From Lanius collurio (Eukaryota; Chordata; Aves; Passeriformes; Laniidae), in NCBI GenBank assembly GCA_020086605.1, contig JACBWW010000016.1, positions 3,016,479-3,080,478 of the forward strand: a DNA stretch of 64,000 nt. The letters are read 5' to 3'. Positions 24,601-38,636 of this stretch are shown here, one piece after another; the first letter of the stretch is position 1, and the number at the start of each line of letters is the position of its first letter. A program made the position numbers and the translations under genes. The notes under the pieces are model-generated. The model searched no databases. It saw only the letters and a program-made list of their open reading frames with translations, and had not been told where the DNA came from.

Positions 24601-27600
24601 TAAAGTAGACTACAAAAGAAAGTGTGCAGTAGGGACATAGAAATGGAAAATTATATAACATATTTAGGGAAAATATTTTTGTTATTTGGGGTTTGGCTTT
24701 TTTATTTGGTTGTTTTTAAAGGAAAGGATTGTTACTATTAGTCACACAGTTAATGTGAAAGTCTGTGGGGTAATAAGGCAAAAGTAACCTGAAGGGTTTT
24801 TGCTTTTAGAACAATACAATTTGTTGTGTGTATGAAAAAAATGAGTCAGAAATTACCAAAGCAATGCTGATGTCAACACAGTTTTCATAAAATCAGATTC
24901 TTTCATTACTGCTCACCTTAGAAGAAGACTGCAGATGGGGAAGTTTGGGCACTTCTCAGAGTTTGAAGTACATGGTTTGGGTTCTCTTGCTCGACTGTAA
25001 GTTCCATCTGTGATTCTAACACATTATCTCCACTAGCAATGTGATTCCTTCAAATAGCTGCAGACCAGTTTTGCTTTTTTTATAAATCTACATTAACCAA
25101 TTATATGAATTACTGTTTCACTTCCTGCCTAAATCAAGCAGCCTTACACCACATGCAGGTGTAGGGAGAACAGGCAGCATTGCAAACAGACCCTCATGCT
25201 GCACAGTTTTAGCCTTAACCACAACAATGGGTCCAAACCCTGGCCAAAATAAATAAAGGCAGCAATTGATGTAGCTCTCTATAAGATCCAGTGCTCTCTG
25301 CAGGATCACCAAAAAAAAGAATTTTTCTCCTCTCTGAATTCTTATCTTTTCCAAAATAAGGCACACACAAAACTTAACATGAGCAGGCAAAGGACATGTA
25401 CTGAGCTTTGCAAAGGCTGCTAAAATGGTCATGATCTCTTTCTGTGAACTGTATTAAAAACAGGCATTATTTTCTCTTAGGGTCATAAAATTTGGTTTCC
25501 CATCTCTCTGTGGCTGAGATGGAACATGAATAATGTACATGAGCTCAGAGTCTGCCCTCTCTCTGCACAGAGCAGAGGGGTGGCACCTCTGCCCTAAGGC
25601 ACAGCTCCCAATCTTCATCTGTAGCAGAGATGTTCCCATTGTTGTGGGCAGCTTTCCCAGCCTCTCACCTTTCCAGTCAGCCAGAGCTTTGCATTTGGTC
25701 ACCCTGGCAGTTTCTACATTGATACCTCCCACAGCTGAGTTTGTACTCAGCAAGTATTTCCACAGTGCAACTCCCCATTCTCATCCTCTCTGAGGATACA
25801 ACTCAGACTGAGTTATGTTCTAACCAGGTTCAAGTCAACCTGGTCAGACTCTGTGTTTTCTGCTTCTGGAAGTATTTCCCTTTCCTGGTCTAATAGCAGT
25901 GCAGTGGGCTGTTAGTGAAGGTTACAACAGTCCTTTTCTCCCCTTATATTTAGCAGATCTATTTCCTGAAGATAACCATGCCAGAAATGACTCTTTTAGG
26001 CAAATATTTCCTGTTTTAGCCTCGTTACAGTACCTATTCCTACCTTCTTGGAGGGCTGCAATTCAAGCAGTAACATTTCAGTTGGCTCTTCCCTAAGGGG
26101 CTGACACATCATCTGTGGAATGACTGAACAGGTCTAAGAATATCTGTATCTTCTTTCCAGGCAGATTCCTGTGTTCTGCCACTGCCTGACTCTGAATGTG
26201 TTTGTCAGAAGGACTTGAACAAAGCAGAATTGCTGTGTTCACACTGCCAGCTGCCCCCTTGCAAGGGCAGTCTGAAGCAGTGGAAGCCCCTGCTTCTCTC
26301 AGCACAGAGCCCACCTCTGTGGGCTCCCCACCCCCACGTTGTTTATCAGATTTTTCTGCCACACCTATGGATGGTCTGTGTCATTCTTGTGACTTTTCCT
26401 GGTGATAGCAGTAGTGACCAAAAGTTTTGGTATTATCCTGGTTTATAAATCCCAAACCCCCCTTATCTATCTGGCTCACAGAACTTCTGTACATGGGACT
26501 CACTGCTGAGCACCAGCAATTGCTGGCCTTGCTTCACCCCTGTGGAAGTGGTAGGAAAGCCTCAGAGATGCCTGAGAAATTCATGTCTGGCCTTCTCAGT
26601 AAAACCTCCCTTTTTCTACAGGAAATTATTCTTTAACATTAACTATACCATTTCAGTGGTTGATTTTCTAGTAGCAAAATTTGAAATAGGTATTTTTATC
26701 ATGAGTTGTCAAAATTTGGATTCGGCTGGAAAGATTTACAGCCAATGTTATTGATGCTAATAAAAATGCAGCTGCTCAGTACCTGAAAAGCCTGGATTAT
26801 GGTATGCAGTGCCTAGCTTTTATTGCCTGACTCTGGAAACAGGACATTATGGGTTCACATCCCATGAAACTTGATAAAGTTATAGAAAGAATCAGGGTCA
26901 GTCCCAGAGTCCTCAAAGTCATTTGTCTGGTTTATGTACTCCTGTTTTTTCATGACTGATTGTCCACTCATGACTGGAAATCTGAGTGTTAACAGAGTAG
27001 CTGAGGACTCTCTCTGGGTATAGTTATTGTGGGTGCCACCTGCAAGGCCCCAGAAATCCTCCTCACCCCTACACGACACCACCCCAAAACTGAACCCAGG
27101 AGACCTTTCAAAAATCACTGCAGTTAAGGTGATAATTCTTGTGCTTTTTGGTGAGACTGAAATTGTGACTCAAATGTTGAAATAGTGACAAGCTTATCCA
27201 TTCACAAAGATTAATGAAAAGAAAGACATTGAAAGAAGTTTTCTGGTGGAAAGATTTTACTTCCTTTTCAGGCTAAATAGGAATGTTTTGCTAGTGATGT
27301 TTTGTTGCATGTTGACCAAACAGCATTTGGTTATATTGTTTAAGCAGACAGAACAAAGCATTGCCAGACAATTGCTAGCCTTAAGAAGAAAAATTATGCA
27401 TCTAAAATTCTCCTTTAGGCTGATGCTGCTACTCTCACATGCAGAATTCCTAATCTACATAGTTGTAATTAGAGAGAATATTGTTTTGGTGAGAATGAGA
27501 CAGGCACAGAAGACCCAGTGTTTGCACATGGAATACCTGCTACAAGAGCCACTCAGGGTTGCACAATCACTTGGTAGAACAGTAAGATTAAAGGAAAGTG

Positions 27601-29642
27601 CATCCTCAGTGGCATTTTAGAAGAACCATATCATTTTTCACACATACACCCCAAGCTTAGTTCTACTAAACCCACTTTATGTCCCTCAGTATCTGATGAC
27701 AGTTGTCTCCAGCTCCAAAACTTAATCAAGAGGTGAACAACTGCAAGGAATGCTTTTGTGTCTTCTGCTCAATGGAAAGGGAATCACTGAACAGAAATCA
27801 GAGCTTTGTTGCAGCCGTGCTGTGGTGCTGCTCTGTGCAGCACAGCCAGGGTGGCAATGCCCAGCTGGGTCACTGCTCCCCCAGCGCTCCCCTGCTGCCC
27901 TCAGCCTCATACTCTCCCTGTGGTAATTAGCTGCAGTGGGAGCTCAGCAGTGTGAGGTTCATGGCTGGAGTGGCTCCTCTTCAACCTCAATGGATCCATG
28001 GTTCTGAGAGCCCAGCTGATGTCTTCTGCCCCACTCCTTTCCTGAACGTCGCCTCAACACTCCTGTAAGTCTTCTGCGGTGTCCTGATGTCACATACCGG
28101 GGCAGGAATGAGAGTCTTCCCCTAGGAAACGGGACAATTTGGATTTGTGGCAATCTTGATAAAATCAGACAGCTGTTTTTCCTGCAGTGTTCTTAAGTTA
28201 TACACTTTTAAATGATGTAAAGAAGACTTGAGGATAACTTAAATCTTCTGGAGCTGTGAAGGGGCTGACCCCCCCCACCCAGTGCAGAGCCGAGACTGCC
28301 AAAGCAACACTTGTTTCAGATTCAGTAAATGCTAATGGCTTTGAAATCCACAATCAAAGCCAGTCTTGCCCAGCTCTTTCTGTTTTGTTAGACTGAAATG
28401 ATACAAGAATACTTTGGATAAAAAACCATTCAGAAGGAGCACTTTATATGTTTCTCATTGAACAGGTGTCTTTATTTATCTACAACAAAACAGCTGATAG
28501 ACAGCAACTTTAGAAGAAATTCAAAGTCTTTTTTATTCACTTTGATTAAATATGAACTGAATTATGATGTATGAACCATGTGATATTCTTACTTGATCAT
28601 CAAAAAGTTTTATCTTTGTCATAATTAGTTTTAAAATCTGTGCTTCTTGTTCTAAAGGGATATTTTAAGTGCCAAAGCTACTTCTCTGAAAGTATCAGGA
28701 TCACTCCTTCACATCTGTGACCTTGTCCTCTTGAGATTTTTCTTAATCATGTTGCTCTTCCATCAGGCAGTCAAATGCGTGTCTGATTTTGTGTATTTCA
28801 TCAATATGTCCTTCTCCCAAGTGATTGCTGGCTTTTGGAATAGATGGAAAAGTACTAAAAGCTAAATACTCTGAGAGAGACAGGCATTGCTCATTCTTTG
28901 CATCCTTCAAACACTTTAGTGGGTTTTTTGAGAACACTTTTTGTTTGCTTTTTGTGTGAACCAAATCTTTGGAATTTTACCACATTTAATATTAATCCGT
29001 GTTAGAGTATCTTGTTAGCACTGTTGTAGTTACAGACAAGTTCTATTTTAATTTCTGGGTTTGGTGCCTGGTGTTTTCTGGAAAATTTACCTTGCAGATG
29101 GAATTTCCTTCTGTAAATCTTCAGGGCAGATGTAAAATTGGTTTTATATGTTTCTTTTTATTTACTGTGCTGTCCCTGAGAAGAAAAGTTTTGGATGCAA
29201 CAGCCCTGACCTTGTCTTTGTGCTCTGATAATCAGGAAACCTTATTTAAAACCGGTCATGATCTTTGTTCTCTATTTGAATCTTTCAGATGCATGAAGTT
29301 CATTTCATAGAAATTAAATTCATAAGGACTTTTCTGAACATATGATGGAATTGCTGCTTTTTTATGAGTTGTACTTTGAATATGAACCCTTCTTAGCTCC
29401 AGGTTTACAGCAGGGAGAGAGGAATGGTATTATTGCTTTTGGTACTAGACCCCATTGTAATGGAGTCAGCAGACAGGTAGGGAAGGGGTCCCAGCATGAG
29501 GTGGCTGAGGAATTTAACAGGAAAGGAGAGGGAGAAGAAACAAAAAAAATAAGAGACTTGCTGGAGAACTACCCTGCAGGTTGGTAACAAAAATGGTAGT
29601 TTGTTTTATCCTTCATGCCTCCAACTCACTCTTTGCCCACAA
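18687..29642. other. Long non-coding, repeat-poor stretch
   Basis: About 11 kb with no gene that I can support. Frames reach 124 codons (27246-27620, plus) with no recognisable domain. A (CT)6-like run lies at 23102-23114. A GC-richer patch with a few CpGs lies at about 27810-28130 and produces overlapping Ser/Pro-rich frames on both strands. I recognise no mobile element. Confidence 0.5.
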
Positions 29643-29940
29643 AATCACAGAATCACAGAATGAACTAGGCTGGAAAAGACCTTGGGGATCATCAAGTCTG
29701 ACCTACAACCTGACATCACCTTATCAACTAAACCATGGCACTGAGTGCCACATCCAGTCTTTCATTTTTAAACACCCTCAGGGACGGTGACTCCACCACC
29801 TCCTTGGGCAGCCCATTCCATTGCCCAGCCACTCTTTCTCTAAGGTCCAGCCTAAACTCTCCCTGGCGTGGCTTGAGGCTGTGTCCTCTCGTGCTGTTGC
29901 TGCTTGCCTGGGAGAAGAGACCGACCCCAGACGTGCCTGG
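29643..29940 (-). mobile_element. CR1 LINE 3'-end fragment, minus strand
   Basis: Read on the minus strand, this is the 3' untranslated end of a CR1 retrotransposon. It ends in two copies of the ATTCTGTG-type tail (29643-29660 as seen on plus), preceded by the typical bird CR1 end with the plus-strand phrases GGGCAGCCCATTCCA, CTAAGGTCCAGCCT, TGTCCTCTCGTGCTG and GGGAGAAGAGACCGACCC. Similarity fades near 29940, so the copy is 5'-truncated, as most CR1 insertions are. No ORF2 reading frame is retained. Several overlapping frames of 60-100 codons in this GC-rich piece are artefacts. Confidence 0.9.
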
Positions 29941-32900
29941 CAGTGTGGGCAGCTGCAGACCCCGGTGCCTGTCACTGGCCCTGCCCTATCTGCCATGCTG
30001 GGGTCCTGCAGGATCTCCCCTTCGCTGCTGAGGGCACAACCCTCCTACTTTGCTGTGACTCTGGCTCCTGCCTCACTTTCCCTTACAAAACAGCCTCCCT
30101 TTGCTGCTCCTTGGGACTCTTCCTTTTTGTAGGTGATTGTATCTGAGGTGCAAAACCAGCAAACAAAAATACCTGCTGGAGACAACTTCAAATGCATGTG
30201 TGTTTTCCCTTCTCTGTTTAGTTATTAGCTTATGTTGTGATGCAGAGAATTCTATATTTCTGTTATCTTTGTTTATTGCCTTCTTACATTATTTTGCTTC
30301 CCCTGCTTTCTCTTTAAGGGAGATGCTGTCTCTGTCTGTCTCTTCACTGCCAGCCTGGAAAGCTTTTGAGCAGACTGAAAAAGCAGACTGAGATTTTAAA
30401 GGTCTATTAATGGTTTGTCCCTCAAATATTTTTTTGGTACCGCTAATTTAAGAATATTGAGGAATGTAATTGATGATCAGGAGATTGTTAAACCAGACCA
30501 ATCCAGTAGGTTGGATTGCATTTTTATGCCCGTGGTTTGTGCTCCCTAAGTTATGGAAGCAGTAGCAGAGTTTGGGGTGAAAAAGGAGTGCATAATTTTG
30601 TAGTATCAGATGATCATAGTAATCTTATATCCGGCTGCTAAACAAAATCCTTTTAAAATCTTGTTTGAATTTCGGATTCTGTGTTAGTGAGAAAAGCCGC
30701 ATCTAATTTGGTAAAAAGAAAAGGTGGTTGAAGACAGCTTCCTCTTCAAAGAAACTGGGGCACTCTAATCTGCATGCACTAGTTTTCCTACATGAGAAAT
30801 GTAGAAAGGATTTTCCACTTTCTGAACTGTCACTTAGATCCACACTGAAACATTTTGGCAGTCGCTTCCTGTATAGTTCGTCATATGTCTCCTTGATGAT
30901 TTCTCACTCTATGGAGGAAGGGGGTGAGTGAGGAGGAACTAACAAATGATAATCTAAAAAAAATTCTCAGTGTATGTAATTCAGAAATGTCGCATACACC
31001 TTGCAAAGAGTATGAGGTCTTCTAAGTCAGGATCCTTTGAGGCAGTGTGGGTGGCAGGGGAGATTCTGCCACTGCTATATAAATGTACTTGCAAGCAGAA
31101 TATGTATTGGTTGTAATAATTCTCTTTAAAGAAAAAAAAAAAAAGAAAATAAGCTTTTGAGGCTGAATATGAGTAAAAGGAATGCCAGTCTGTTGATGCT
31201 TCTGAGTGATACCCTTGAAGGACAAAATACAGAGTGGAAAGCTGCCAGGAAAGGACATCACTGAGGTGCCTTAAGTTGGTAAAGTTGTTGCCACCTCCTC
31301 CCCTATGAAAACCCTGTTGGGGACACCAAAGTGTATTTGCAGAGTGGTTCCTGTCAGCGTTACTGTGTGCTCCCAGTAATGTTTAATATTAGTTACTGAT
31401 GCAGTTTCTGAAAGACCAGCTGGGGTTGACTGATTTGTAGAGGATACTGAAGTTCCCTATGGATCTCATCTTTATTTCCACTTTTTACAGACCAATGCAG
31501 TTACCAAGTAATGGTCACAGAATGGGTCAGAACTGCTTAAAACTTGTGGCTTCTACTTTGTGTTAACAGACACAAACCTAATACATTAATTAGGTTATTT
31601 TTGTTTATATTTCCACAGAGAATTTGCAATGAGTATGAAGCAGACACAGCAAATAACTAGTTCAAGATGCATCAAAATTTTTCATTTTTCATATATGTGT
31701 ATGCTGGAGAAAACAAATGCAACAGCACAATTGAAAGGCTCCTCTGTCTGCAAAAAGTCTTCAAACATCATAGAAACATCTTTTCAAAATGAAAAACATC
31801 TAGATTTCAGAGTAATGCTTTCAATCTGCACGTTTTAAACTGCTTTCCACAAATACCTAAAAGGAGGGTATTTTTTAGCCCCTGAGGGATATCAGAGCTT
31901 CAGAGCTCAAATTAACTGGATGGCCAGAGATAGGAGTAGAAGCAGAAACTCTGATCTCCAGTCCTACACTTCCTCCAAACCTGCCATTCTATTAGCTAAA
32001 AACAGGGTTGCATTTTCTGCACTGCCTGAGCTTGTGCTGTTTTACAGTCAAAAGTCTGTGTAACTCCTCCTAAGGGGCTTTGTCTGGCTTCCCTGGGTCT
32101 GTATCTGTTCTTAAATTGCAGCAATATTCAGCCTCCCTGAGCTCCAAGGAAGTTGCACAACAGAGGAAACCACCAGGTTTTTAATGAAATCAAATTATTT
32201 CTGTAAAATGGCATTGACTCACCAGCCTACTGAGAACTGTGTTTTGAAGTAACTCCAGTTTTACCGAAACAGTATCTCCTTTTCCTACCAATGCCTGTAT
32301 CCAGCAGTGGCCTTGGAGCCAATTTTTGGAAGTGTAGTTATTAGACTATTGAACAAAATTATATTGCACTTAGACTGAAATGCTGGAAGACAGAGCTATA
32401 TAATAAGTTGCAAAACCCAGTCTGAAAGTCTTAGAACAAAGTGAGGAAGGGGCAGCTTCAGTCCTGCTTTTGTCTAACTGGTGGTTAGTCAAAAGCATAA
32501 ATCTGAGCTGCAGGTTTAGAGTGTCACTGGCTTAACAAATACCTCCCTTTGTCACACATCCTGTCAAGATAATAAAGATTTAAGCTCCAAGAATGCTCTC
32601 TCTGTGTACGAGAAACAAATTTAACGGAGCTACAATTTCCATTCTTTCAAGACATTCTGCCTGCAGTTCAGTATGGATCTTTAGGGATTATATTATTTCA
32701 AGTGTAGTTTTACTCAGCACCTCTGAGACCAACTGCTGTGAAACCAAGTACCTGTATGAAGAAATCTGTCTCCTAATCACATTTTTCTTGCCTCTGTTAA
32801 CTTACAGTTCACTCCTTGAAGGATCTTCCTCTGCCCACACTGTGCAGCTCACACAGCCCTCCCCTGGCTGTTGAGTGATGTTATTTTAGCAATGCCATGC

Positions 32901-34087
32901 TATCTCCAAAGGCCCATTAAAATCTATTGCCTGTTAGGCTGCATTCTCCAGGAAGGCTCAAAATAGGAATAGGAGAGGCCTTGGAATTCTCTAGCAGATT
33001 CTGAGGGAATTGCAATACTTTCAGATGAATGTTTGTGCAGCCAGAAGTGAAGGATGGCAGAAAGCTTACATTCAACTCCTGTGGGCTTTATTGCATATAT
33101 AGCTGAAATGTAAACACCAGGTGATTCAGGTATTTGTTCTCCAGCAACAGATTATTTGTGTCAAAACAAGGAAACCAACTCGAGACTACAGTCAGTTGTG
33201 GAAAAAGAACAGAAATTCTCCAAGAAGTGTCTAGTGTGATAAGGGGAGAATTTTAACTTGTCATTTGGCATTTTTTGATGGCCTTACTGGAATTCTGATT
33301 GTGTTATCAGTGAATTGGAATAATCTGGTTATCATTCTGGGAGTTTTTGTTGGAAGAGCAGATACCAGTGGTCACAAGAATTGAAAGGGGAATTACTCTT
33401 CAAATAAACTTTGATTTGGTCTGAAAGTACTTGTAATTTTTCTAAAACAAGTGTTTTCTCCTACCATCAATCAAAAGTAACTCTCTTCACATTTTAAAAA
33501 TTGAGCCAGTTTCACTGATTTGTCTGGTATTAATCTAAAGACTTTTTGAACTGGATTTTAGGGGATTCCACACTTTCTGATTCTCAGCAGAATATCTCAA
33601 AACTGATTAAGGCTTCAGTATTTTTATTGCTCTTAAATGGACATTGTGGACTTGCCCATTTTGAGACACACTTTGGAGTAAACGTTTTGGTAATGAAAAC
33701 TTTTTTCTGATTTAACTTCCTCTTGAATTTTCACAATTTCTCACATGATTTTTCATAAAAATAGGTTTTGTGATTTGTAACCTGCCATCTTAATTGTTGC
33801 TTTTATCTTTGTCTCCTCAGCATTACCTCTCAGGTGAATATATGTTTCACTAGTGGGGAGAACAAATAAAAATAGTGCTTTAGAAGAAACCCAAATATCC
33901 TCATCTTCTGTTCTCTTGGATAGGATTGAGGTACTTTGTACTTTATGAATGGAGGGCTTGCTTCCCTTACCTAAAATTCCTGGGATTATGATTGTCATAT
34001 TGCAAGGGCAAGCAGAATAGAAATTTATAATTCTGGTAAACTCAAATGATGCATTTTTGTGTGATTGTTTCAATGTTAGACATTTTC
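29941..34087. other. Non-coding stretch
   Basis: The first 170 bp remain GC-rich but do not match the CR1 body that I know, so they are either flank or a diverged CR1 part. The rest is ordinary AT-rich DNA with an A-rich run at about 31132-31148. Frames of up to 106 codons have no recognisable domain. Confidence 0.45.
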
Positions 34088-34210
34088 AGAGAATCACAGA
34101 ATGTTCTGAGCTGGAAGGGACCCACAAGGACCATCCAGTCCAACTGGTAAGTGAAAGGCCCATAGAGAGCTCAAATATGTGACCTTGGTGTTGTCAGCAC
34201 CATGCTCTAA
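34088..34210 (-). mobile_element. tRNA-Ile/CR1-tailed SINE (TguSINE1-like), minus strand, 5'-truncated
   Basis: On the minus strand the element starts with a tRNA-Ile-like head (plus coordinates 34158-34210). It contains TTAGAGCATGGTGCT, then the anticodon region and CCAAGGTC, a diverged T-arm, and TATGGGCC. A short linker leads into a CR1-type 3' end with GGATGGTCCTTGTGGGTCCC, TTCCAGCTCAGAAC and the tail ATTCTGTGATTCTCTG. This composition matches the passerine SINE mobilised by CR1 machinery. The first 16 or so tRNA bases, including the start of box A, are missing, so the copy is truncated and not transcribable as a tRNA. The box B region is mutated. The family name is from memory. Confidence 0.8.
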
Positions 34211-37136
34211 AAAGCCTACACTGAAAACTCTATTTTGCCAAGATTTTTGATGTACTTCAGATTCTCAGGTACCTAACCAAGAAATTGCACATGAAAACTG
34301 CAGGAGTTAGTTATTTCAACTGATAAAATTCAGACTCAGGGCTTTCTTTGGGTTTTTAATAGAAACAGCACCATTTCAAACTTAGCAAATTTTTACAGTG
34401 TACCTTGGCTAATTTTGTGAATGTCCATAAGCAACAGATTATCACTTTCACAAAAGCAACTTTTTAAACATAAGACATGGAAGGAAATCTCACTATCAAT
34501 GTTTAGGCCCTGACCTTGCTCTTTTAAGCCAAGTTGCTGACTTTTTTATATAAATTTTTTTTCTCTGTGTGTGCTTCATTGTTGCAGCAGTGTTAATTAG
34601 AAATGAATCAACCATGGCAAGCAGGCAGTCAATACCTGATTTAATTATATTATCTTTAAAGAACAGAAATAGGTAGGTGTCGTGCAGGATTCTGTGAGAG
34701 CTCCGTGAGGGACACACACTCAGACTACTCAGTGTTATTTTAAAGTGATCCTCAGTAAGTTAGTGTTTAGTAAAACCTTTGGTGGGGTGAGGTATTTGTT
34801 CCCTCACCTTCCCTTCCTTCAGTGATGATTACAGAGAGAATTTTAATGCTGTTAATTTTCATTCATAATTACTTTTTTTCAGAGTGAATTTGGTCCAATG
34901 CCTAGGGTGTAACCTGTGTGAAAGTCAGTTTAATTTCCTGCCTGCCATGTGTTACTCATGGGGGGTTTAGATTGCTAAAGATGAGATGCCCTCAGATTCA
35001 GCAGGGATGACCCTTGTTATTTTTCCCAGACTGGAAACCATAATTGTGTGCACGTTCTGGATGCAGACTCAGACATTAATGTTAATAAGATGGCACTGGA
35101 TATTTAACATTCCAGGATGTTTGCTGTTGTTTTCAGGCATCTAAAGAAGATGACTTGGACTGCTGGAGTTTAGGACTGAAGCATTTCTTTGTGCTCAAAG
35201 AAGTGTGTTTGTAGAGCAATTCAAACCAGAGTACTGGCAGGCACCTAATGTGGATGGCAGCTCTCCCATTCCTGGTTCTTACTGGTTTATCCCAACCAAA
35301 AAAGTTCGAATAACTTTCATGTTACTACTCAATAAAGGAATTGTTCAGTTTTTGTACTGAAAGGAACTTTGTTTAATAATGCCTTTTCATTTATGTTTTA
35401 AATCTTACAACCCAGAATATTTTGATGTACAGTAATGAGGCCTTGGAGGGTTGTGAAGGTTTCCTTTTGTTGGCAGCTGATATTTCAAGGGGAATTTAAT
35501 TTCTGATGAACCAGTAGCCAAATGTGTTGTATTAACTTGAACACATGTGGCAATTAGTTGGTACCAGTTGAGGCTCCTGTGCCTTATGGCTGCCCAGCTG
35601 CTCTGTACAGGGTGAGGTCAGGAAACAGAGCTTTGTCTTCCAGGGTTGGAGCAAGCACATCTGCCCAAGCCAGCTGCTGAGCCAGACAAAAGGGAATCTG
35701 AATGGAAACATTTAAGGACAGATTAAGTCCTGCTGTTGTGACCCAGCCTATCAGGTGGTCCCTTTGTAAAGCTGTTTTACCCTCATGTTTAATTCTGTGG
35801 GGCAGGCAGGTAAAGCAGTGGAGCCTTTGCTAAGTACCTTGAACTTTCACGACTCTGTGGTATCAGAGTTATGGAGTAAAGACAAAGAAAGGAAAAAAAC
35901 CACAAAGATAAAATCCCACCAAAATCTCACCAGAAACAAAACAACCTTTAACAAAAACCACCCAGGATTATACTGAGATTCCATAAGCAGTGTGATATTG
36001 CAGATAGCTTTGTGTTTGACACCTGGACAGCTGTTTCTACAGTAGAACACAGTTTATATTCCCAGAATTGACTATTGGAATGGTTTTTATTTGGTATTAT
36101 TTTCTGTAATTGAATTATGCTATTCTTTTGATGGCAAAAAGGAAGGCAGGGAGAGACCTTCCTGCACTGCCCAAATTGCATTTAAATTTTGGAGACACAG
36201 AAAGGTAAAAAAAGTAAAAAGGCTTTTATTGACCAAGCACTTAATCCCTGTTGATAACTGTCAGCACATTAGTCATCAGGAGAATGAGGACCTTCTCTGA
36301 CATTCTTGAGAAAGGTCGAGATTTTAGTGTTAATTATGAACATAGTTATACAGTTTCTTTTTGGTAATAATTTTATAGCTCAGTGTCCTTGACAGCTTTT
36401 AAAAATTGTAGTTTGAGTGCAAGCTTTTTGTCTTGAAACAGTGTTAATGCAGTATCAAAGAGGCATTTGTTCTTTTGATTACAGAATTTCTTACTGCACT
36501 TGTCCATGATATTAATCCAATTCAGCTGTGTACTTTGTCGGGTTTTTTTTTTCATTCTCTCACCTGCTTTTCAGATAAAGCTGATATATCCATGAAAAAA
36601 ACCCCAGTAGTTAAAACCCCCCCATGTATTTATGATCACCTCACAGGTTCTACCCCAGGAGAATAAAGAAGAATGTTTTCAGCGGACTTCGGTGAATTTA
36701 GGTGAATGTTTATCCTGCCTCCAAAAGGATTGTCAGAAAGATTTAAATAGGAAGTGTACTTAGGATGCTGACAATACTTGTACTTTATTACTCATTGTTC
36801 AACAAGACATTTGGTTTTTTCTGCATGTTCTTCAAATAATTGCAAGAATTATCCCAGAAAAAGAAGCACTGAATATATAAACTAGGGACACAATCATATT
36901 AAATTGTCAGTTTTAAGTAAACCTGCAGGATTCATTTGGGATCCCTCCTTACATTCTCGTATGTTCTGTGTTGATTCCTCCAGTCCCCTGTACCATATAT
37001 TTCTGTATGGTGATTTTTCAGTGCTTGGGTTTTGAATGTCTTGACTGTGGTAAGAAACTGCTGCTGGGGCACAGGGGAGCAGAGCTCGCTGGCAGCCCCA
37101 CAGTCTGAGTGTTGGGTATCAGCCCTGGTGGCACTG
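34211..37136. other. Non-coding stretch
   Basis: No gene, RNA or recognisable repeat is visible. Frames are under 80 codons apart from one of 84 codons at the right end that runs into the tandem duplication at 37137. Confidence 0.5.
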
Positions 37137-37221
37137 CAGCCCCAAATGCAGAGCTGTTGGCTTTCCAGGAACAATTCCAGCCCCAAATGCAGAGCTGTTG
37201 GCTTCCCAGAAACAATTCCAG
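37137..37221. repeat. Two-copy 41-bp tandem duplication
   Basis: A 41-bp unit starting CAGCCCCAAATGCAGAGCTG occurs at 37137-37177 and again at 37178-37218, and the match runs a few bases past the second copy. The copies differ at only two positions (TTTCCAGGAA versus TTCCCAGAAA), so the duplication is fairly recent compared with the surrounding old repeats. Forty-one is not a multiple of three, which argues against selection as coding sequence. Confidence 0.9.
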
Positions 37222-38636
37222 AAGAGCTCTGTGTGCACTGTGCATAAGCACATTTTGTGAGATGGGTGCAGCCTGCATTTATAACAGTGTAGAAAGATCA
37301 GAGGTTTTAGGACTTCAGCTGGTTTTGGTTCTAATTGATGAAAACTACACTTCTCTTTAGATAGGGTTTGTTTTTGTTTGCAGTTCAGCTTCTTTCTGGG
37401 ATGTTTTGTATATGCTCAGATTATGGGTTTCTAATTATTATTTTGGGCTCTTTTTTGTCCTTCAGAAAATTTTTTTGTTTGTTTTGGCTTGTAATAGACA
37501 TCAAAGGGCTTTAGTGCTTTACAGATTCTTCCTTTCACTCCTGTTTTTTCTGCAAGTTCTACAAAATAGTTGTAGAATAAATACTTAAATGAATAAACTT
37601 GATAATAATTTGTTTCTGCACCTTAAAATAACAACATATGAGATGTATGAGGGGCTGGATACAGTAATGATCTAAAGGAAGTACCTTAAAGGTAGTTCCT
37701 GACCTCACCAACCAAGACAAAAGTTGTTAACTTGGCAATGGTAGATTATTAATAATTGGCTCAAGCTTTTAAGTTTAGCAATTTCATTAGCAATTAAATG
37801 AACAGAAGCTATTTTTCAACATATGTAAGCTTGTGTTGATTAGTTTAAGTGTTTTCTCACTGAAGAGGGGGAACAGACATTCACTTTTAAGATACCCAGC
37901 TCCCTTGCAGTTTCTGATGTACTAATTACTGTGTTTAATACTTCCTATTTATTAACTCTTTATCATTTTCCATTAGTCATCATTTGAATGTTACATTCGG
38001 GTTTTAATTATGTTGTGTAGTTTGATTTATCCTGGCTGCACACTTCCTGCCATATCATAAAAGGAATACAATATATTAGCATATTTTTAATTTGCTTCTC
38101 TTTCATGTGCTGCTCCTCAGCATATTCGTAACTTCCAAAGAGAGAAAGGTAGGCAATAAAAGTTTTCTCTTTGATTTTTAAACTTGTTGCTGTTCTTGTC
38201 ACCTGGCAAAAACTGATTTGCCTTTTCAAGATTGGATGAATGTCATTCAAGTAGAAATTGAAATGCAAAGGATTCCTTTCAAGAAGATAGTGTGAAAGTT
38301 TCAGATCAGGCAACTCTTGACATGCTAAGCATAATTTCAGAAAAGCTTTGCCTTTAAATTTAGTTAAACAAATCCAGCACAATGCACATGCAGGCACAGT
38401 GGTCACCTTCAAAGATCTGGGGTTTTCACAGCTGTCAAGACTCCCCCCCTGTGGTAAACGTGGCAGAGCATTTGTGAGGGTGTTTCTTTCCCCGGTCCTG
38501 TTTCAGCTCTGATGTTTGCCCTGGGTGCCTTTCTCCCTTGTAGCAAGAGCAAGGAAATCCTTCCTTTCTGCTACATGAGGCTTTGTGCAGAGATCTTGGG
38601 AAAACAGTTGGTACTGTGTGGAAACCTTGCCCCAAA
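37222..38636. other. Non-coding stretch
   Basis: AT-rich sequence without a supported gene. A 134-codon minus-strand frame (38008-38412) has no recognisable domain. No repeat family was identified. Confidence 0.5.

Noticed and set aside
29735..30146. Cluster of overlapping 60-103 codon frames on both strands
   Set aside because: They lie in the GC-rich CR1 3' end and its flank. CR1 tails are non-coding.
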